A stretch of DNA of 64,000 bases from JAXLYE01 sp046351595 (GCA_046351595.1 JAXLYE010000001.1:186001-250000), one strand, 5' to 3'; shown: positions 26,114 through 35,466, counted from the stretch's first letter. The notes: generated from the sequence alone by a model not told the origin. Program-made: numbers and translations.

Positions 26114-28967
26114 GACGGGTTCTCTTTTCGCCGGGGAGGCCAGGCCTGGGGGTGGCGTGCGTCCTAGTATGTTGCGCCGCGGGCGCGCATACCAGCGCTT
26201 CGCGCAGCAACTCATCCATATCGCTGACGAGCACCACCTGCAGCGATCTCGGTAGACGCAGCGCGGCAAGCTGCTGGGCGCTGCCGGCCGGCACCAGCAC
26301 GGTCTTTATGCCCGCGCGCTCAGCCGCCAGCAGCTTCTCCTTCAGGCCCCCGACGGGCAGCACCCGGCCGCGCAGCGTCAGCTCGCCGGTCATCGCCACG
26401 TCCCCGCGCACCGGGCTGCCCGCGACCAGCGACGCCAGCGCGCAGGCGATCGTCACGCCCGCCGACGGCCCGTCCTTGGGGATGGCGCCGGCCGGCACGT
26501 GGACGTGCAGCTCGTGCCCCGAGGCCAGGGGGTCGGGCAAGCCCCGGGCCGCGCCCCAGCCGCGCACGAACGACAGCGCCGCCTGCGCCGACTCGCGCAT
26601 CACCTCGCCGAGCTGCCCGGTCAGGCGCAGGCCGCCGGCGCCGGGCATGCGCTGCGTCTCGATCTCCAGCACCTCGCCGCCCACCGGCGTCCACGCCAGG
26701 CCGAGCGCCACGCCGATGCGCTGATCGTCGCTGCGGGTCATGTCCGCGGCGCCGAACAGCCGCGGCGGCAGCGGCGACGGGCCCAGGAGCTGGCGCAGCC
26801 GCGGCTCGCCCACCGTCAGCCGCAGCAGCGACGGCGGCACCGCCGGCCCGACGCCCGCGAGCAGCAGCTGGCCGCCGGACGAGGCCGCCGTCGCCGCACC
26901 GGGACGGCTCGCGGTCAGCCGCTCCAGCGAGAGCTGCGGCGACAGCGCCGCCTCCTGCTCGGCGATCTGGTGCGCCAGCTTGCGGCACACGGCGCCGACC
27001 TGCCGCTCCAGCTCGCGCACGCCGGCCTCGCGGGTGTAGTCGCGGACCAGGGCGCGCAGCGCCGGCCGCGTGAAGCGCACCGGGTAGGCCGGCAGGAGCC
27101 CCGCCGACAGCAGCGCCCGCGGCACGATGTGCTGCGTCGCAATCGCCAGCTTCTCGTCGTCGGTGTAGCCGGGCAGGGTCAGCAGCTCGAGGCGGTCGCG
27201 CAGCGCCGGCGGGATGCGGTCCGGGCTGTTGGCGGTGGCGATGAACAGCACCTCGGACAGGTCGAAGGGCACGCCCAGGTAGTGATCGCGGAAGGCGTGG
27301 TTCTGCTCGGGGTCGAGGATCTCGAGCAGCGCCGCCGCGGGATCGCCGTGCGCGCCCTCGCACAGCTTGTCGATCTCGTCGAGCAGCAGCACCGGGTTGC
27401 GGGCGCCGGCCTGGCGCAGCCCCTGCATCAGCCGGCCCGGCAGCGCGCCGACGTAGGTGCGGCGGTGACCGCGCAGCTCTGCGTCGTCCCGCACGCCGCC
27501 CAGCGCCACGCGCACGAAGCGCCGCCCCAGCGCCCGCGCGATCGAGCGCCCGAGCGAGGTCTTGCCCACACCCGGCGGCCCGCTCAGGCACAGCACCGTG
27601 CCCAGCCGCACGCCGCCGCGGGCGCTCGTCGCCGGGCCCTTCTGGCGCAGCCGCAGCACGCTCAGGAACTCCAGCACCCGCTGCTTCACCGCGGTCAGGC
27701 CGTGGTGCTCCTCGTCGAGGATGCGGCGCGCCGCGGCCAGGTCGAAGCGGTCCGGGGTCAGCGCCTGCCACGGCAGCTCGAGCAGCCAGTCGAGGTGGGC
27801 GCGGATCACCTGCCCCTCGGCGCTGTGCGCGGGCGTCTGCTCGAGGCGGCGGATCTGCCGCTCGGCCTCGGCCAGCGCCTCGCCGCTGGCGCCGCTGCGC
27901 TGGAGCTGCCGCCGCAGCTCCTCGACCTCGTCGCCGCGGCCGTCCTCCAGCTCGCTATGGATCTGGCGCAGCTGCTCGCGCAAAAAGTGCTCGCGCTGGG
28001 CCCGCGACAAGACGTCGCGCGTGCGCGTGCGGATGTCCTCCTGCAGCTCGATGAGCTGGAGCTCGCGCCGCAGGAACGCCGCGAGCTGGCGCAGCCGCGT
28101 CGCCACCGACGGGCCCTCGAGCACGCGCTGGGCCTCGGCGGGCGGCAGCGGCAGCTGGCTGGCGACCCGGTCCGCGAAGCGCTCGGCCTCGTCCCCCTCG
28201 GGCGCGAGCTCGCGCGGGTCACCGCCCAGGAGCTCGGTGAGCGCGGCCGTGCGCAGCTTGTCGGCGCGCACGAAGCGCTGCAGATCCTCGCGCACCTGGC
28301 GGATCAGCGCCTGCACCTCGGCGTCGTGCAGCGGGCCGCGCGGGTCGCCGAGCACGCCGCTCCCCAGGCTCTGGCCCGGCAGCGGCAGCGGCTCCGCCGT
28401 GACCAGCACCAGCGCCGCGTCCGCGGCCCGCTCGGTAGCCCGATCCGTAGGCAGCGCAACAGCCCGATCGACAGCCCGATCGACAGCCCGATCGACAGCT
28501 CGCTCGACAGACCGATCGACTGCCAAATCGTCGGAAGACGCGTCCGCGTCTGGCGGCGTGCGCGTAGGCGCGATCGCGGCCCAGGCGCCCAGGCGGACGC
28601 GCTGCACGCCCTCGACCACGACCTTCAGCCGCCCGTCCGCCAGCTGCACCGTGCGCTGGATCAGCGCCAGGGTGCCGACCTCGTGGACGTCCCCGGCGGC
28701 CGGCTCCTCGACGTCGGCGTGGCGCTGCAGCACCACCAGCACCAGCGGCTCGGGCCGGCGCAGCGCCTCATCGACCGCCGCCGCGGAGATGCTGCGCCCG
28801 ACCACCAGCGGCGCGCTCTGTCCGGGGAACAGGACCAGATCCCGCGTCGGCAGGAGCGGCACCGGCTGGCCCAGCGCCGCGGCGCCTCGCCCCGGCGGGC
28901 AGGGACTGCCCCCGCCCGAATCACCGCTCCCGATCTCGGCTCTGCGTGCGCTCACAGGCTCGGACAT
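26082..28967 (-). CDS. lon: ATP-dependent protease Lon, divergent long form
   Basis: A 961-residue Lon protease, longer than the usual 780-820. The LAN domain starts at L-P-T-R-D-L-V-L-F-P-G. Around residues 150-175 it is interrupted by an Arg/Ala/Val/Asp tetrapeptide repeat (28461-28520). A coiled coil, then the AAA+ module with G-P-P-G-V-G-K-T-S, and the protease domain with catalytic Ser in P-K-D-G-P-S-A-G and Lys in V-G-G-L-K-E-K complete it. The C-terminal 35 residues, after the last conserved L-L-R-E-A, are basic and coincide with the overlap into the GTPase gene. The ATG at 28967 is preferred over a TTG one codon earlier; AAGGGG lies upstream. A second Lon is encoded at 41666-44092, recalling the LonV/LonD pair of Myxococcus. 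Confidence 0.93.
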   Translation of the reverse strand: MSEPVSARRAEIGSGDSGGGSPCPPGRGAAALGQPVPLLPTRDLVLFPGQSAPLVVGRSISAAAVDEALRRPEPLVLVVLQRHADVEEPAAGDVHEVGTLALIQRTVQLADGRLKVVVEGVQRVRLGAWAAIAPTRTPPDADASSDDLAVDRSVERAVDRAVDRAVDRAVALPTDRATERAADAALVLVTAEPLPLPGQSLGSGVLGDPRGPLHDAEVQALIRQVREDLQRFVRADKLRTAALTELLGGDPRELAPEGDEAERFADRVASQLPLPPAEAQRVLEGPSVATRLRQLAAFLRRELQLIELQEDIRTRTRDVLSRAQREHFLREQLRQIHSELEDGRGDEVEELRRQLQRSGASGEALAEAERQIRRLEQTPAHSAEGQVIRAHLDWLLELPWQALTPDRFDLAAARRILDEEHHGLTAVKQRVLEFLSVLRLRQKGPATSARGGVRLGTVLCLSGPPGVGKTSLGRSIARALGRRFVRVALGGVRDDAELRGHRRTYVGALPGRLMQGLRQAGARNPVLLLDEIDKLCEGAHGDPAAALLEILDPEQNHAFRDHYLGVPFDLSEVLFIATANSPDRIPPALRDRLELLTLPGYTDDEKLAIATQHIVPRALLSAGLLPAYPVRFTRPALRALVRDYTREAGVRELERQVGAVCRKLAHQIAEQEAALSPQLSLERLTASRPGAATAASSGGQLLLAGVGPAVPPSLLRLTVGEPRLRQLLGPSPLPPRLFGAADMTRSDDQRIGVALGLAWTPVGGEVLEIETQRMPGAGGLRLTGQLGEVMRESAQAALSFVRGWGAARGLPDPLASGHELHVHVPAGAIPKDGPSAGVTIACALASLVAGSPVRGDVAMTGELTLRGRVLPVGGLKEKLLAAERAGIKTVLVPAGSAQQLAALRLPRSLQVVLVSDMDELLREALVCAPAAQHTRTHATPRPGLPGEKRTRHGASRRKRSV
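28461..28520 (-). repeat. 12-nt in-frame tandem repeat within Lon N-terminal domain
   Basis: Five 12-nt units of pattern agcccgatcgac, the first three identical, encode VDRA tetrapeptides on the minus strand. The repeat lies in the LAN domain, where Lon proteins normally have none. Confidence 0.85.
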
Positions 28968-29284
28968 CAACAGGAACCCCTTCTGCCCCTATTTCGGGGG
29001 GTGCGAGCTTACCTCGTACTGCAGCGTTCGCTCAACGCTTCCCTGCGCGCCCGGCGCCGCAGCGACCACACCGCGCGCCGCACAGCGCCCGCCAGCGAAC
29101 CCGGCATTATCGTCGCAGAGCGCGCGACCTCTTATAGAACGTCCGCGCCTACATGGCCGCCGGCTTGACCCCGCTTCCTACCTCGTTTCCCTCGGAGAAT
29201 CGCGGCCGGAAGGCGGCTGCGGGGGACCGATCCGCGGCGATCTTGACTGCTGCGTCCGGCTGCAAGCTGTGAGAAGATAACGGC
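28968..29284. other. divergent intergenic region between lon and Roadblock-like gene
   Basis: About 315 bp that should carry promoters for both directions. An AT island at 29130-29139 reads TATAAG on the minus strand and TATAGA on the plus strand, but no matching -35 box is visible for either. The plus-strand gene has GAGAAG (29271-29276) as its ribosome binding site. I see no gene. Confidence 0.5.
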
Positions 29285-29686
29285 ATGCAAGTCGGCCCGT
29301 CCGCTTCGCTCGATGCGCTGTGTGACCGGCTCATGCGCTCTACCTCAGCAACCAAGGTGTTGGTCTGCAACATCGACGGCTCGGTGGTGGCTCACGCGGG
29401 TGCCCTGGAGGTGCTGAAGGGTCCGCTGGTCAACGAGCTGGCGGACCTCGCGGCCGAGATGCTGATTGAGACTGAGCAGGCCAGCCACCTCGCGATCCCC
29501 GTCGAGGATCGGTTCGCCAACGCCGGGCGCATGCAGGTCTGCGCGGCCCCGCTTGGGCACCGCGCGCTGTTGCTGGTGCTGTTCCCCGAGCACGTCGACG
29601 TCAGCCAGGTGCGCGTGCGCGTGCGCCGCGCCCGCTCGCAGATGCTGCGCGCTCTCAACAACCAGCACCCGCCCGTCTCCAGCTAG
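29285..29686 (+). CDS. Roadblock/LC7-like (MglB-type) protein
   Basis: A 133-residue protein with the compact alpha-beta layout of Roadblock/LC7 domains: an N-terminal helix, then K-V-L-V-C-N-I-D-G-S-V-V-A-H-A-G as the first beta pair, a long helix, and paired strands ending L-L-L-V-L-F. Roadblock proteins such as MglB bind and regulate Ras-like GTPases. An MglA-like GTPase is encoded nearby in the divergent operon (25208-26113), so I infer a regulator-GTPase pair. The start has GAGAAG 8 nt upstream. The assignment rests on pattern and context rather than on a strong signature. Confidence 0.65.
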   Translation: MQVGPSASLDALCDRLMRSTSATKVLVCNIDGSVVAHAGALEVLKGPLVNELADLAAEMLIETEQASHLAIPVEDRFANAGRMQVCAAPLGHRALLLVLFPEHVDVSQVRVRVRRARSQMLRALNNQHPPVSS

Positions 29687-29687
29687 C

Positions 29688-29720
29688 GCGAGCGTCCTTC
29701 GCGAGCGTTCTTCGCGAGCG
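29688..29720. repeat. 13-nt tandem repeat after the Roadblock-like gene
   Basis: Units gcgagcgtccttc, gcgagcgttcttc and a partial third copy follow the stop codon directly. This is non-coding. Confidence 0.7.
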
Positions 29721-29868
29721 ACTGCGCCGCAGCCGCCCTCCGGCCGCGCGAGCCATGCGGCGGCGTGGCACCGGCTCGGCGTCGCCGGCGCAGGCGCGCG
29801 CACGCCGCCCGCTTCTTGATGCCCGTGTGTAGACGGTTTTGATATCCTGAGGCTACGGTCCATACCCG

Positions 29869-30306
29869 ATGGCACAGAAGACGCCCCCACCTGGCGCAGC
29901 CTCCGCGGTCGAGAAGGCAGAGCGCGCCCGCCCGACCGATCCCGCCAAGCCCGTCGAGCGAGTCGACCGCGTCGACGCGGCCGATCCGGTCCACAAGACC
30001 GCTGCGGCGGCCGGGGTGCGCGCCACCGAGCGTGCGGCTCCCGTCGCCGGCACGGCCGCGGTCGGAGCGGTCGCGCCCTCGCTGGCCGCCGATCGCGTGG
30101 GCGGCATCGCCGACCGCCTGCGCCGGGGCGTCATCACGCCGCAGCAGGCCGTCGACGAGCTCATCGAGGTGGCCGTCCACAGCAACCTGCCCGGTGTGCC
30201 CGCGGACTCGCGGCTCGTCGAGGAGCTGCGCGCGCTGCTCTCCTCGTACGCGCAGAACGATCCACTCCTCTTGCAGCAGGTGAAGAGCCTGGGCGCGGGG
30301 CGCTAG
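29869..30306 (+). CDS. hypothetical protein with disordered Ala/Pro/Val N-terminus
   Basis: A 145-residue protein. Residues 1-75 are low-complexity with repeated V-E-R-V-D-R-V-D-A-A-D type sequence. Residues 76-145 form a helical domain (G-G-I-A-D-R-L-R-R-G-V-I-T-P-Q-Q-A-V-D-E-L-I ... N-D-P-L-L-L-Q-Q-V) that looks conserved. I do not recognise the family. Its stop codon abuts the ATG of the PEGA protein gene, so the two are coupled. The spacer upstream (29687-29868) contains the 13-nt repeat and no other gene. Confidence 0.75.
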   Translation: MAQKTPPPGAASAVEKAERARPTDPAKPVERVDRVDAADPVHKTAAAAGVRATERAAPVAGTAAVGAVAPSLAADRVGGIADRLRRGVITPQQAVDELIEVAVHSNLPGVPADSRLVEELRALLSSYAQNDPLLLQQVKSLGAGR

Positions 30307-31926
30307 ATGCACAACAGAGGCAGGCGAGTCACGCTGCGGGTCGGGCTGATCGTGCTGCTTGGGCTGCTCCTCGGGGCGCCGCTGGCGGCACCGCGAGGCA
30401 GCGGCTCCTTCGGACAGGCGCAGGCCGCCAAGAGCAAGAAGAAGGGCGCGAAGGACAAGAAGGGCGGCCACGGTGACGCACCGGCCGCGCCCGACGCGGC
30501 GCCGGAGGCCGCGGGCGCCGGCAAGCCCGACGCGACCGCGCCGCACGGCGGCAAGGAGCCCGACGCCAGCGCCGCCCAGAACGCAGCCAAGGACAGCAAG
30601 GAGCCGGCCGCGCCCGACGCACCGCCCAAGGACGCGGTGCCCGCGCGCGACGGGGCGCCGGCGGCAGCGACCGCCTCGGCGCCGCCGCCGGTGAAGAAGG
30701 TGCGCAAGCTGCGCGTCACCGTGCTGCCGGTGCTCGAGAAGAACTTCCCCGAGCAGGCGGCGGTGGCGCTGCAGCGTGATCTGTCCGAGGGCCTGCGCCG
30801 CAATCCGCGCCTCGATCACAAGGACCTGGACGTGCGCCTCGCCGAGTTCGCGCAGGAGGTCCCGTTCGATCAGGTCGAGCTGGCGCGCACGACGTTCCAG
30901 AACGGCCGCGAGGCGCTGTTCAAGTTCGAGCTCGACAAGGCGGTGGCGCAGCTCGCGGACGCCGTCGATCAGCTGGTGCAGGTGCTGCCGTACATCAAGA
31001 AGCAGGAGCTGGCCGACGCGATGATGGCGCTGGCCGCGGCGCAGCAGCAAAAGGGCGCCACCAAGGCCATGCAGGCGACGCTGCGGCGGCTCTTGACCTG
31101 GCGCACCGGCTACCAGCTCGACACGGATCAGTTCCCGGCCTCGCTCAGCGAGCCGCTGGAAGATGCGCGCGTGTTCGTCGGCAAGCAGCCGCAGGGCGAG
31201 CTCAAGGTGCTGTCCGAGCCGCTCGGCGCGCAGGTCTTCGTCGACGGCGAGTTCGCGGGCGTGGCGCCGACGACGGTCGGCAACCTGGCCGCGGGCGAGC
31301 ACTACATCACCTTCCGCAAGCTCGGCTACAAGCGCGGGCTGCGGGTCGCGCAGGTGCAGCCGCCGCGCACCGGCCAGGTGCTGGGCCGCCTCGAGCGCGC
31401 GGACAAGTACCTGCTGGTCGATCAGGCGCTCGAGCGCACCGGCGCCAAGGTCGGTGAGAGCCCGATCGATCCCGTCGTCGACAACCTGCGCGAGACGCTG
31501 TTCCTTGATCACGCGGTGTTCCTCAAGCTCGGGCGGGCCGGCTCGCTGAGCTCGGCGCTCGAGGAGGTGAACGTGTCGGCGTTCCTCTACGACCTGCGCT
31601 CGCGCCGCCTCCTCGAGAAACGGACCGAGCGGGTGCGGCTGCAGGGCGGCGTGCCGACCGAGGGCGTATTGCAGAAGATCGCAGAGGAGCTATACGCCAA
31701 GGTCGACTACGACGCCGATGAGAAGGCCCCCGAAGATCCGAAGATCCCCAAGGTCGAGCCGCAGAAGCCGCTGTACAAGCGCTGGTGGCTGTGGACCGCC
31801 ATCGGCGGCGCGGTGGCGGTCGGCGCGGCCGCGCTCGGCGTCGGCCTGGCGCTGCGGCAGCCAAGCTGCCCCGACGGCCACGTCTGCACCGGCGAGATCA
31901 TCTACTCCCTGACCTTCCGATACTGA
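30307..31926 (+). CDS. PEGA-domain membrane protein
   Basis: A 539-residue protein. An N-terminal hydrophobic segment (about 11-28) acts as signal or anchor. Lys/Ala/Asp-rich low-complexity sequence to about residue 120 follows, then an alpha/beta region (L-R-V-T-V-L-P-V-L-E-K-N) and a helical, TPR-like stretch. A PEGA domain sits near residues 297-345 (S-E-P-L-G-A-Q-V-F-V-D-G-E-F-A-G), a beta fold common in surface proteins of myxobacteria. A second membrane helix lies near 495-515 before a short Cys-containing tail. I infer an envelope protein whose large middle part is outside the cytoplasm. It starts directly after the stop of the preceding gene. Confidence 0.85.
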   Translation: MHNRGRRVTLRVGLIVLLGLLLGAPLAAPRGSGSFGQAQAAKSKKKGAKDKKGGHGDAPAAPDAAPEAAGAGKPDATAPHGGKEPDASAAQNAAKDSKEPAAPDAPPKDAVPARDGAPAAATASAPPPVKKVRKLRVTVLPVLEKNFPEQAAVALQRDLSEGLRRNPRLDHKDLDVRLAEFAQEVPFDQVELARTTFQNGREALFKFELDKAVAQLADAVDQLVQVLPYIKKQELADAMMALAAAQQQKGATKAMQATLRRLLTWRTGYQLDTDQFPASLSEPLEDARVFVGKQPQGELKVLSEPLGAQVFVDGEFAGVAPTTVGNLAAGEHYITFRKLGYKRGLRVAQVQPPRTGQVLGRLERADKYLLVDQALERTGAKVGESPIDPVVDNLRETLFLDHAVFLKLGRAGSLSSALEEVNVSAFLYDLRSRRLLEKRTERVRLQGGVPTEGVLQKIAEELYAKVDYDADEKAPEDPKIPKVEPQKPLYKRWWLWTAIGGAVAVGAAALGVGLALRQPSCPDGHVCTGEIIYSLTFRY

Positions 31927-31958
31927 GCCGCGCACGTCGCTGCGCGGTCGAGGTCGAC

Positions 31959-33752
31959 ATGTCCAGCACGCGCAGCGAAACCAGCCAGAAGAACCTCTCC
32001 TCCCTCTTTGCGGAGCTCGCCGACCCGACGCGCACGGGCTGGGAGTCGGCCTGGTGCGGCATGGAGCCGACCTTCACCGAGCGCAAGATCATTCGGCTCT
32101 GGCAGCGCCTCGCCGTCGACGAGGCGGGCGAGGACGCGTACTTCGCGCACGACTACACGCAGGGGATGTGCCGGTCCGTCGCAAAGGCGATGGAGAAGAA
32201 GTACAAGAAGGCGCAGCAGCGGGGCGAGCCGTGGTGCCTGTTCGAGCACGTCGAGCGCGAGCGCGACCGCGACCAGTGGAACGTGCACCGCCAGAACCTG
32301 CACTTCGGCAGCAGCAAGAGCGGGCCGGCGTTCACGCTGCGCATCGGGCTCGATCCCGAGGTGTGCGAGTTCTCGATCAAGCCGGTGCCGCTGGTCTGGC
32401 TCTACGATCCGCGCTTCGTGCAGCTCCTGCAGGAGCTGGTCTGGGACGTGCCGCAGTCGCTCGGGCTCGCGGTGTGCATCGCGCACGGCGGCTGCCAGTA
32501 CTCGCTCTCGGCCAAGACGTACATGCTCGGGAGCCTCTTGTGCGACGACATCGCCGACAAGCTCAACCACCCCGAGCTCGCCTGCTGGACGATGGACTAT
32601 CCCAACTGCGACGACCGCTCGTTCCGCGCCACGCGCGCGCGGCGGACGGCGTTCCAGACCGTGATCCAGCAGTACTGGAGCGGCGCCTTCCACCCGCGCG
32701 CCATGGGCACGCTGCGGGTCGAGAACGCCTACTTCAACCGCGGCTTCGCGCCGGCGAGCGACCCGCCCGAGGGGCTGATGTCGCGCGAGCACGCGGACGC
32801 CGGCCCCGTCGGCACGCTGCAGGAGGTCATGCAGACCAACTTCGCCTTCGCCCGCGGCGTGCGCTTTTTCGCCCAGAACGTCCACCCCGGCTACTGGCAG
32901 GGCGCGCACCCCGACGAGGACGGCTACCGCCCGGATCAGATCATGCGGTACGGCGAGGGCAACCTGAACCGCCTGCAGATCGTCGGCGAGCTGCACGTAA
33001 AGAGCGGCAAGGTGCTCGACCCCAAGCGCATCTGCGAGCTCGACGCGCCGCTCGAGCTGCACATGCTCTACGACGAGGCGAGCTGGGAGAGCCGGGCGCA
33101 GTACGGCCGCTCGAGCGCGCGCGACTTCATCGAGGCCATCCTGCTCGACGTGCACCGCGCGCAGTACCTGCAGCGGCACCCGTTCGTGCAGCCCAAGCCG
33201 AGCCTGCTGCAGGATCAGCTGCTCGCCGACGCCGAGGAGACGCTGGTCCGGCACGGCGGTGCGGCGCGCCTGGATCGCCTGCGGCAGCAGGCGCGCAGGT
33301 ACAACAGCGAGGAGTCGCGCGGCCGCATCAAGAGCGACTTCATCGAGCCCGAGACCCTGTTCTGGGAGGCCTGGCGGGTGCTGCCCGCGGGCGAGCGCGC
33401 CGCCATCGCTCGCGAGGCCGTCCGCGGCTTCACCAGCCGCGTCATCGAGGCCGGCAGCTGCGATCCGCGCCCGGCGCTGGGCCAGGACGCGCCCGCGGAC
33501 GCGATGCACTGGCACCGCCACCGCATCCACCCGCTCTTGTGGCAGGCGCTGGAGGCCGAGGGCACGAGCTCGCACGCCGAGCGCGACGTGGCGCTGCGCG
33601 AGCTGCGCCTGTTCCGCCAGGACGAGGCGCTGTACCTGTCGCGCCGCGTGCCGTGGTCGCTCCTTCCCGAGAAGGACGAGCCGGCGCCGTGGAGCGAGCG
33701 GCCCGCGACGTCCGGCGAGGGCCGCAAGCCATCCGAGGCGGCGACGGGCTGA
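31959..33752 (+). CDS. conserved hypothetical protein, 597 residues, family not recognised
   Basis: A well-formed globular, apparently cytoplasmic protein: no signal peptide, no membrane segment and little low complexity except at the C-terminal end. Distinctive segments are A-H-D-Y-T-Q-G-M-C-R (about residue 65), H-G-G-C-Q-Y-S-L-S-A-K-T-Y (about 178), C-W-T-M-D-Y-P-N-C-D-D-R-S-F-R (about 210) and F-F-A-Q-N-V-H-P-G-Y-W-Q-G-A-H (about 305). The spread of conserved-looking His, Cys, Glu and Arg suggests an enzyme. The alternation of E-rich strands with a GG-x-Q-type loop recalls ATP-grasp-unrelated carboxylate-amine ligases only faintly, and I do not assign it. The ATG at 31959 is chosen because the longer open frame overlaps the PEGA gene. 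Confidence 0.75.
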   Translation: MSSTRSETSQKNLSSLFAELADPTRTGWESAWCGMEPTFTERKIIRLWQRLAVDEAGEDAYFAHDYTQGMCRSVAKAMEKKYKKAQQRGEPWCLFEHVERERDRDQWNVHRQNLHFGSSKSGPAFTLRIGLDPEVCEFSIKPVPLVWLYDPRFVQLLQELVWDVPQSLGLAVCIAHGGCQYSLSAKTYMLGSLLCDDIADKLNHPELACWTMDYPNCDDRSFRATRARRTAFQTVIQQYWSGAFHPRAMGTLRVENAYFNRGFAPASDPPEGLMSREHADAGPVGTLQEVMQTNFAFARGVRFFAQNVHPGYWQGAHPDEDGYRPDQIMRYGEGNLNRLQIVGELHVKSGKVLDPKRICELDAPLELHMLYDEASWESRAQYGRSSARDFIEAILLDVHRAQYLQRHPFVQPKPSLLQDQLLADAEETLVRHGGAARLDRLRQQARRYNSEESRGRIKSDFIEPETLFWEAWRVLPAGERAAIAREAVRGFTSRVIEAGSCDPRPALGQDAPADAMHWHRHRIHPLLWQALEAEGTSSHAERDVALRELRLFRQDEALYLSRRVPWSLLPEKDEPAPWSERPATSGEGRKPSEAATG

Positions 33753-33919
33753 GCGAGCGCACCGGCCCAGCGAGTCGTCACCAAGATGTCACGCGCGCTC
33801 CCCTTGACTGCGGCCGTCGGCTGGCCATCCTGGCGTGAGCCCGAGCCGAGGTCGCGCCCCAGGTTGTGCCAGAGGTTGTGCACGAAGGCGCGCAACAGGT
33901 CGTCGGCAGGGCGGTCGAG

Positions 33920-34618
33920 ATGGTAGTCCAGCGCTGGATACAGAGACTGCTCCCCAAGGACCCGCGGTTCGTCGAGCTCCTGCTGGAGCAGGCGGTGCTC
34001 GCGAACCAGGTCGCGCGCGCGCTTTCGGGTGCGGCCCACGCGCGCGCCGAAGCGACCGCCCAGCCGCTTGTGGACACCGCCGCAGGCGAGGGCGCGAGCG
34101 GCGCCGCTTCGGACGGCCCGGGCGACGAGCTGGCCGAGCTCGAGCAGAAGGCGACCGAGGCGCGGCGCCGCATGATGTCGCTCTTGACCGTCACCGCGGT
34201 GACGCCGATCGATCGCGCGGATCTGCACGCGCTGTCCGCGGCGCTGCACCGCGCCATCGACGTGCTCGGGCACGCCGGGCGGGCGCTCACGACCTACGGG
34301 CTGACGCGGCCTACCGACGGCATGCTCGCGCAGATGGAGCTCTTGCGTGACGCCACGGCGCGGCTGCAGGTCGCGGTCGGCGCGCTCGGCAGCGACGATC
34401 TGTGGCTCTGCCGGCACGCGCGCCAGGAGATCGTGGTGCTCGAGAAGCGCGCCGACGAGCTGCACCAGGACGAGCTGCGCCGCCTGTTCCGCTCGAGCGC
34501 CTGCGACGCCGGCCAGCTGCTGCGCGAGCGGACCGTGCTCGACGCCTTGGAGGAGGCGGTCGACAGCTGCCTGCGCGCCGCGGACGTGCTCGAGCGCATC
34601 GCCATCAAGCAGGGCTGA
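33920..34618 (+). CDS. DUF47 / PhoU-like protein
   Basis: An all-helical protein of about 232 residues. It opens with R-L-L-P-K-D-P-R-F-V-E-L-L-L-E-Q-A, which matches the start of DUF47 proteins (family of YkaA/TM1734, PhoU-like helical bundles), and ends with the matching E-E-A-V-D-S-C-L-R-A-A-D-V-L-E-R-I-A-I-K. Such proteins usually accompany PiT phosphate transporters and modulate phosphate uptake. No transporter gene lies beside it here. A Ser/Gly/Ala linker (residues about 45-75) interrupts the first helices. The frame is open to a GTG at 33866, but the ATG at 33920 fits the family start better. Confidence 0.75.
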   Translation: MVVQRWIQRLLPKDPRFVELLLEQAVLANQVARALSGAAHARAEATAQPLVDTAAGEGASGAASDGPGDELAELEQKATEARRRMMSLLTVTAVTPIDRADLHALSAALHRAIDVLGHAGRALTTYGLTRPTDGMLAQMELLRDATARLQVAVGALGSDDLWLCRHARQEIVVLEKRADELHQDELRRLFRSSACDAGQLLRERTVLDALEEAVDSCLRAADVLERIAIKQG

Positions 34619-34663
34619 GGCCCGGCGCCGGCGTAGAGCAGCGCGGGTCTACGCGGGCCGCGC

Positions 34664-35260
34664 TCAGTGGCGGGCGCGCAGGAAGAAGGCGACGAGCGCG
34701 CCCATGCCGACGAGCAGCAGCACGAGCGTCAGGATCAGGGCGCGGCGCTGCGCGAGCGCGCCCGAGCCCACGGCCAGCGGCTCGGCGGCCGGCGGCAGGC
34801 TGTCGCGCTGCTGCCAGGCGCGGTAGCGCTCGACGACCTCGTCGCCGCTGAGGCCGAGCGCGCGGGCGTAGCTGCGCAGGTAGCCGATGACAAAGACCGG
34901 CGCCGGCAGCTGCTCGGTGCGCGCGTCCTCCAGCGCGTCCAGCCAGCGCGCCGAGATGCGGGTCTTCTCCGCCACCTCGTGCAGGCTCAGGCCGCGCTGC
35001 TCGCGCGCCCGGCGCAGGGCCACGCCGAAGTGCAGCTCGGTGGGCACGGACTCGGGACCGGGGTCCGAGTCTGAGCCCGAGCCCTCGCCGAAGACCGCGG
35101 TCCCCGACGGCGTCACCGACACGGACAGCGGCAGCGACGAGCGCCCGCCGCGGCTGCTGCGCCCCCCGGAGTCGACACGACCCGACCCGGAGTCGCGCTT
35201 GATCCGCGCGGCCACCTCGGGAGAGGCGGACCGCCGTCGCTCTTTGGCTTGCGTGCGCAA
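34664..35260 (-). CDS. RodZ-like helix-turn-helix membrane protein
   Basis: A protein of about 198 residues with a cytoplasmic N-terminal disordered Ser/Gly/Arg segment, an HTH_25 domain (F-G-V-A-L-R-R-A-R-E-Q-R-G-L-S-L, then a turn and Y-L-R-S-Y-A-R-A-L-G-L) and one transmembrane helix near the end (A-L-I-L-T-L-V-L-L-L-V-G-M-G-A). RodZ proteins use this HTH fold to bind MreB and organise cell shape. This one is short and lacks the periplasmic DUF4115 domain. I chose a TTG start at 35260 because GAGGAG (35268-35273) lies 7 nt upstream; the frame upstream of it is not protein-like. Confidence 0.8.
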   Translation of the reverse strand: MRTQAKERRRSASPEVAARIKRDSGSGRVDSGGRSSRGGRSSLPLSVSVTPSGTAVFGEGSGSDSDPGPESVPTELHFGVALRRAREQRGLSLHEVAEKTRISARWLDALEDARTEQLPAPVFVIGYLRSYARALGLSGDEVVERYRAWQQRDSLPPAAEPLAVGSGALAQRRALILTLVLLLVGMGALVAFFLRARH

Positions 35261-35426
35261 GGTGTCGCTCCTCGGGTCCTGTACCTGGTGTTGTAGACGA
35301 CGGCGCTGCGGGGTCCAGTCCGACGGGGCGGCTCTCGGGCTGCCCGGTGTCGGCCACCGCAGCGTCGAGCAGACCGTCGCGGCTCGTCGTGATTCCGGTG
35401 CGCAGCTTTGCAACGGGCCTGCACGT

Positions 35427-35455
35427 TTGTCAACCGGGCGCCGCCACTTTCTGAT
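35427..35455 (+). promoter_or_regulatory. putative sigma-70-type promoter for the alpha/beta hydrolase
   Basis: TTGTCA (35427-35432) and TCTGAT (35450-35455) are spaced by 17 nt just upstream of the ATG at 35467. The -35 box matches at five of six positions and the -10 box at four of six. The very short leader is a caveat. Confidence 0.35.
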
Positions 35456-35466
35456 ACGAAGAATTA

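Noticed and set aside
29243..29271. Promoter for the Roadblock-like gene with -35 TTGACT
   Set aside because: A good -35-like box exists, but no -10 box lies at 16-18 nt spacing.
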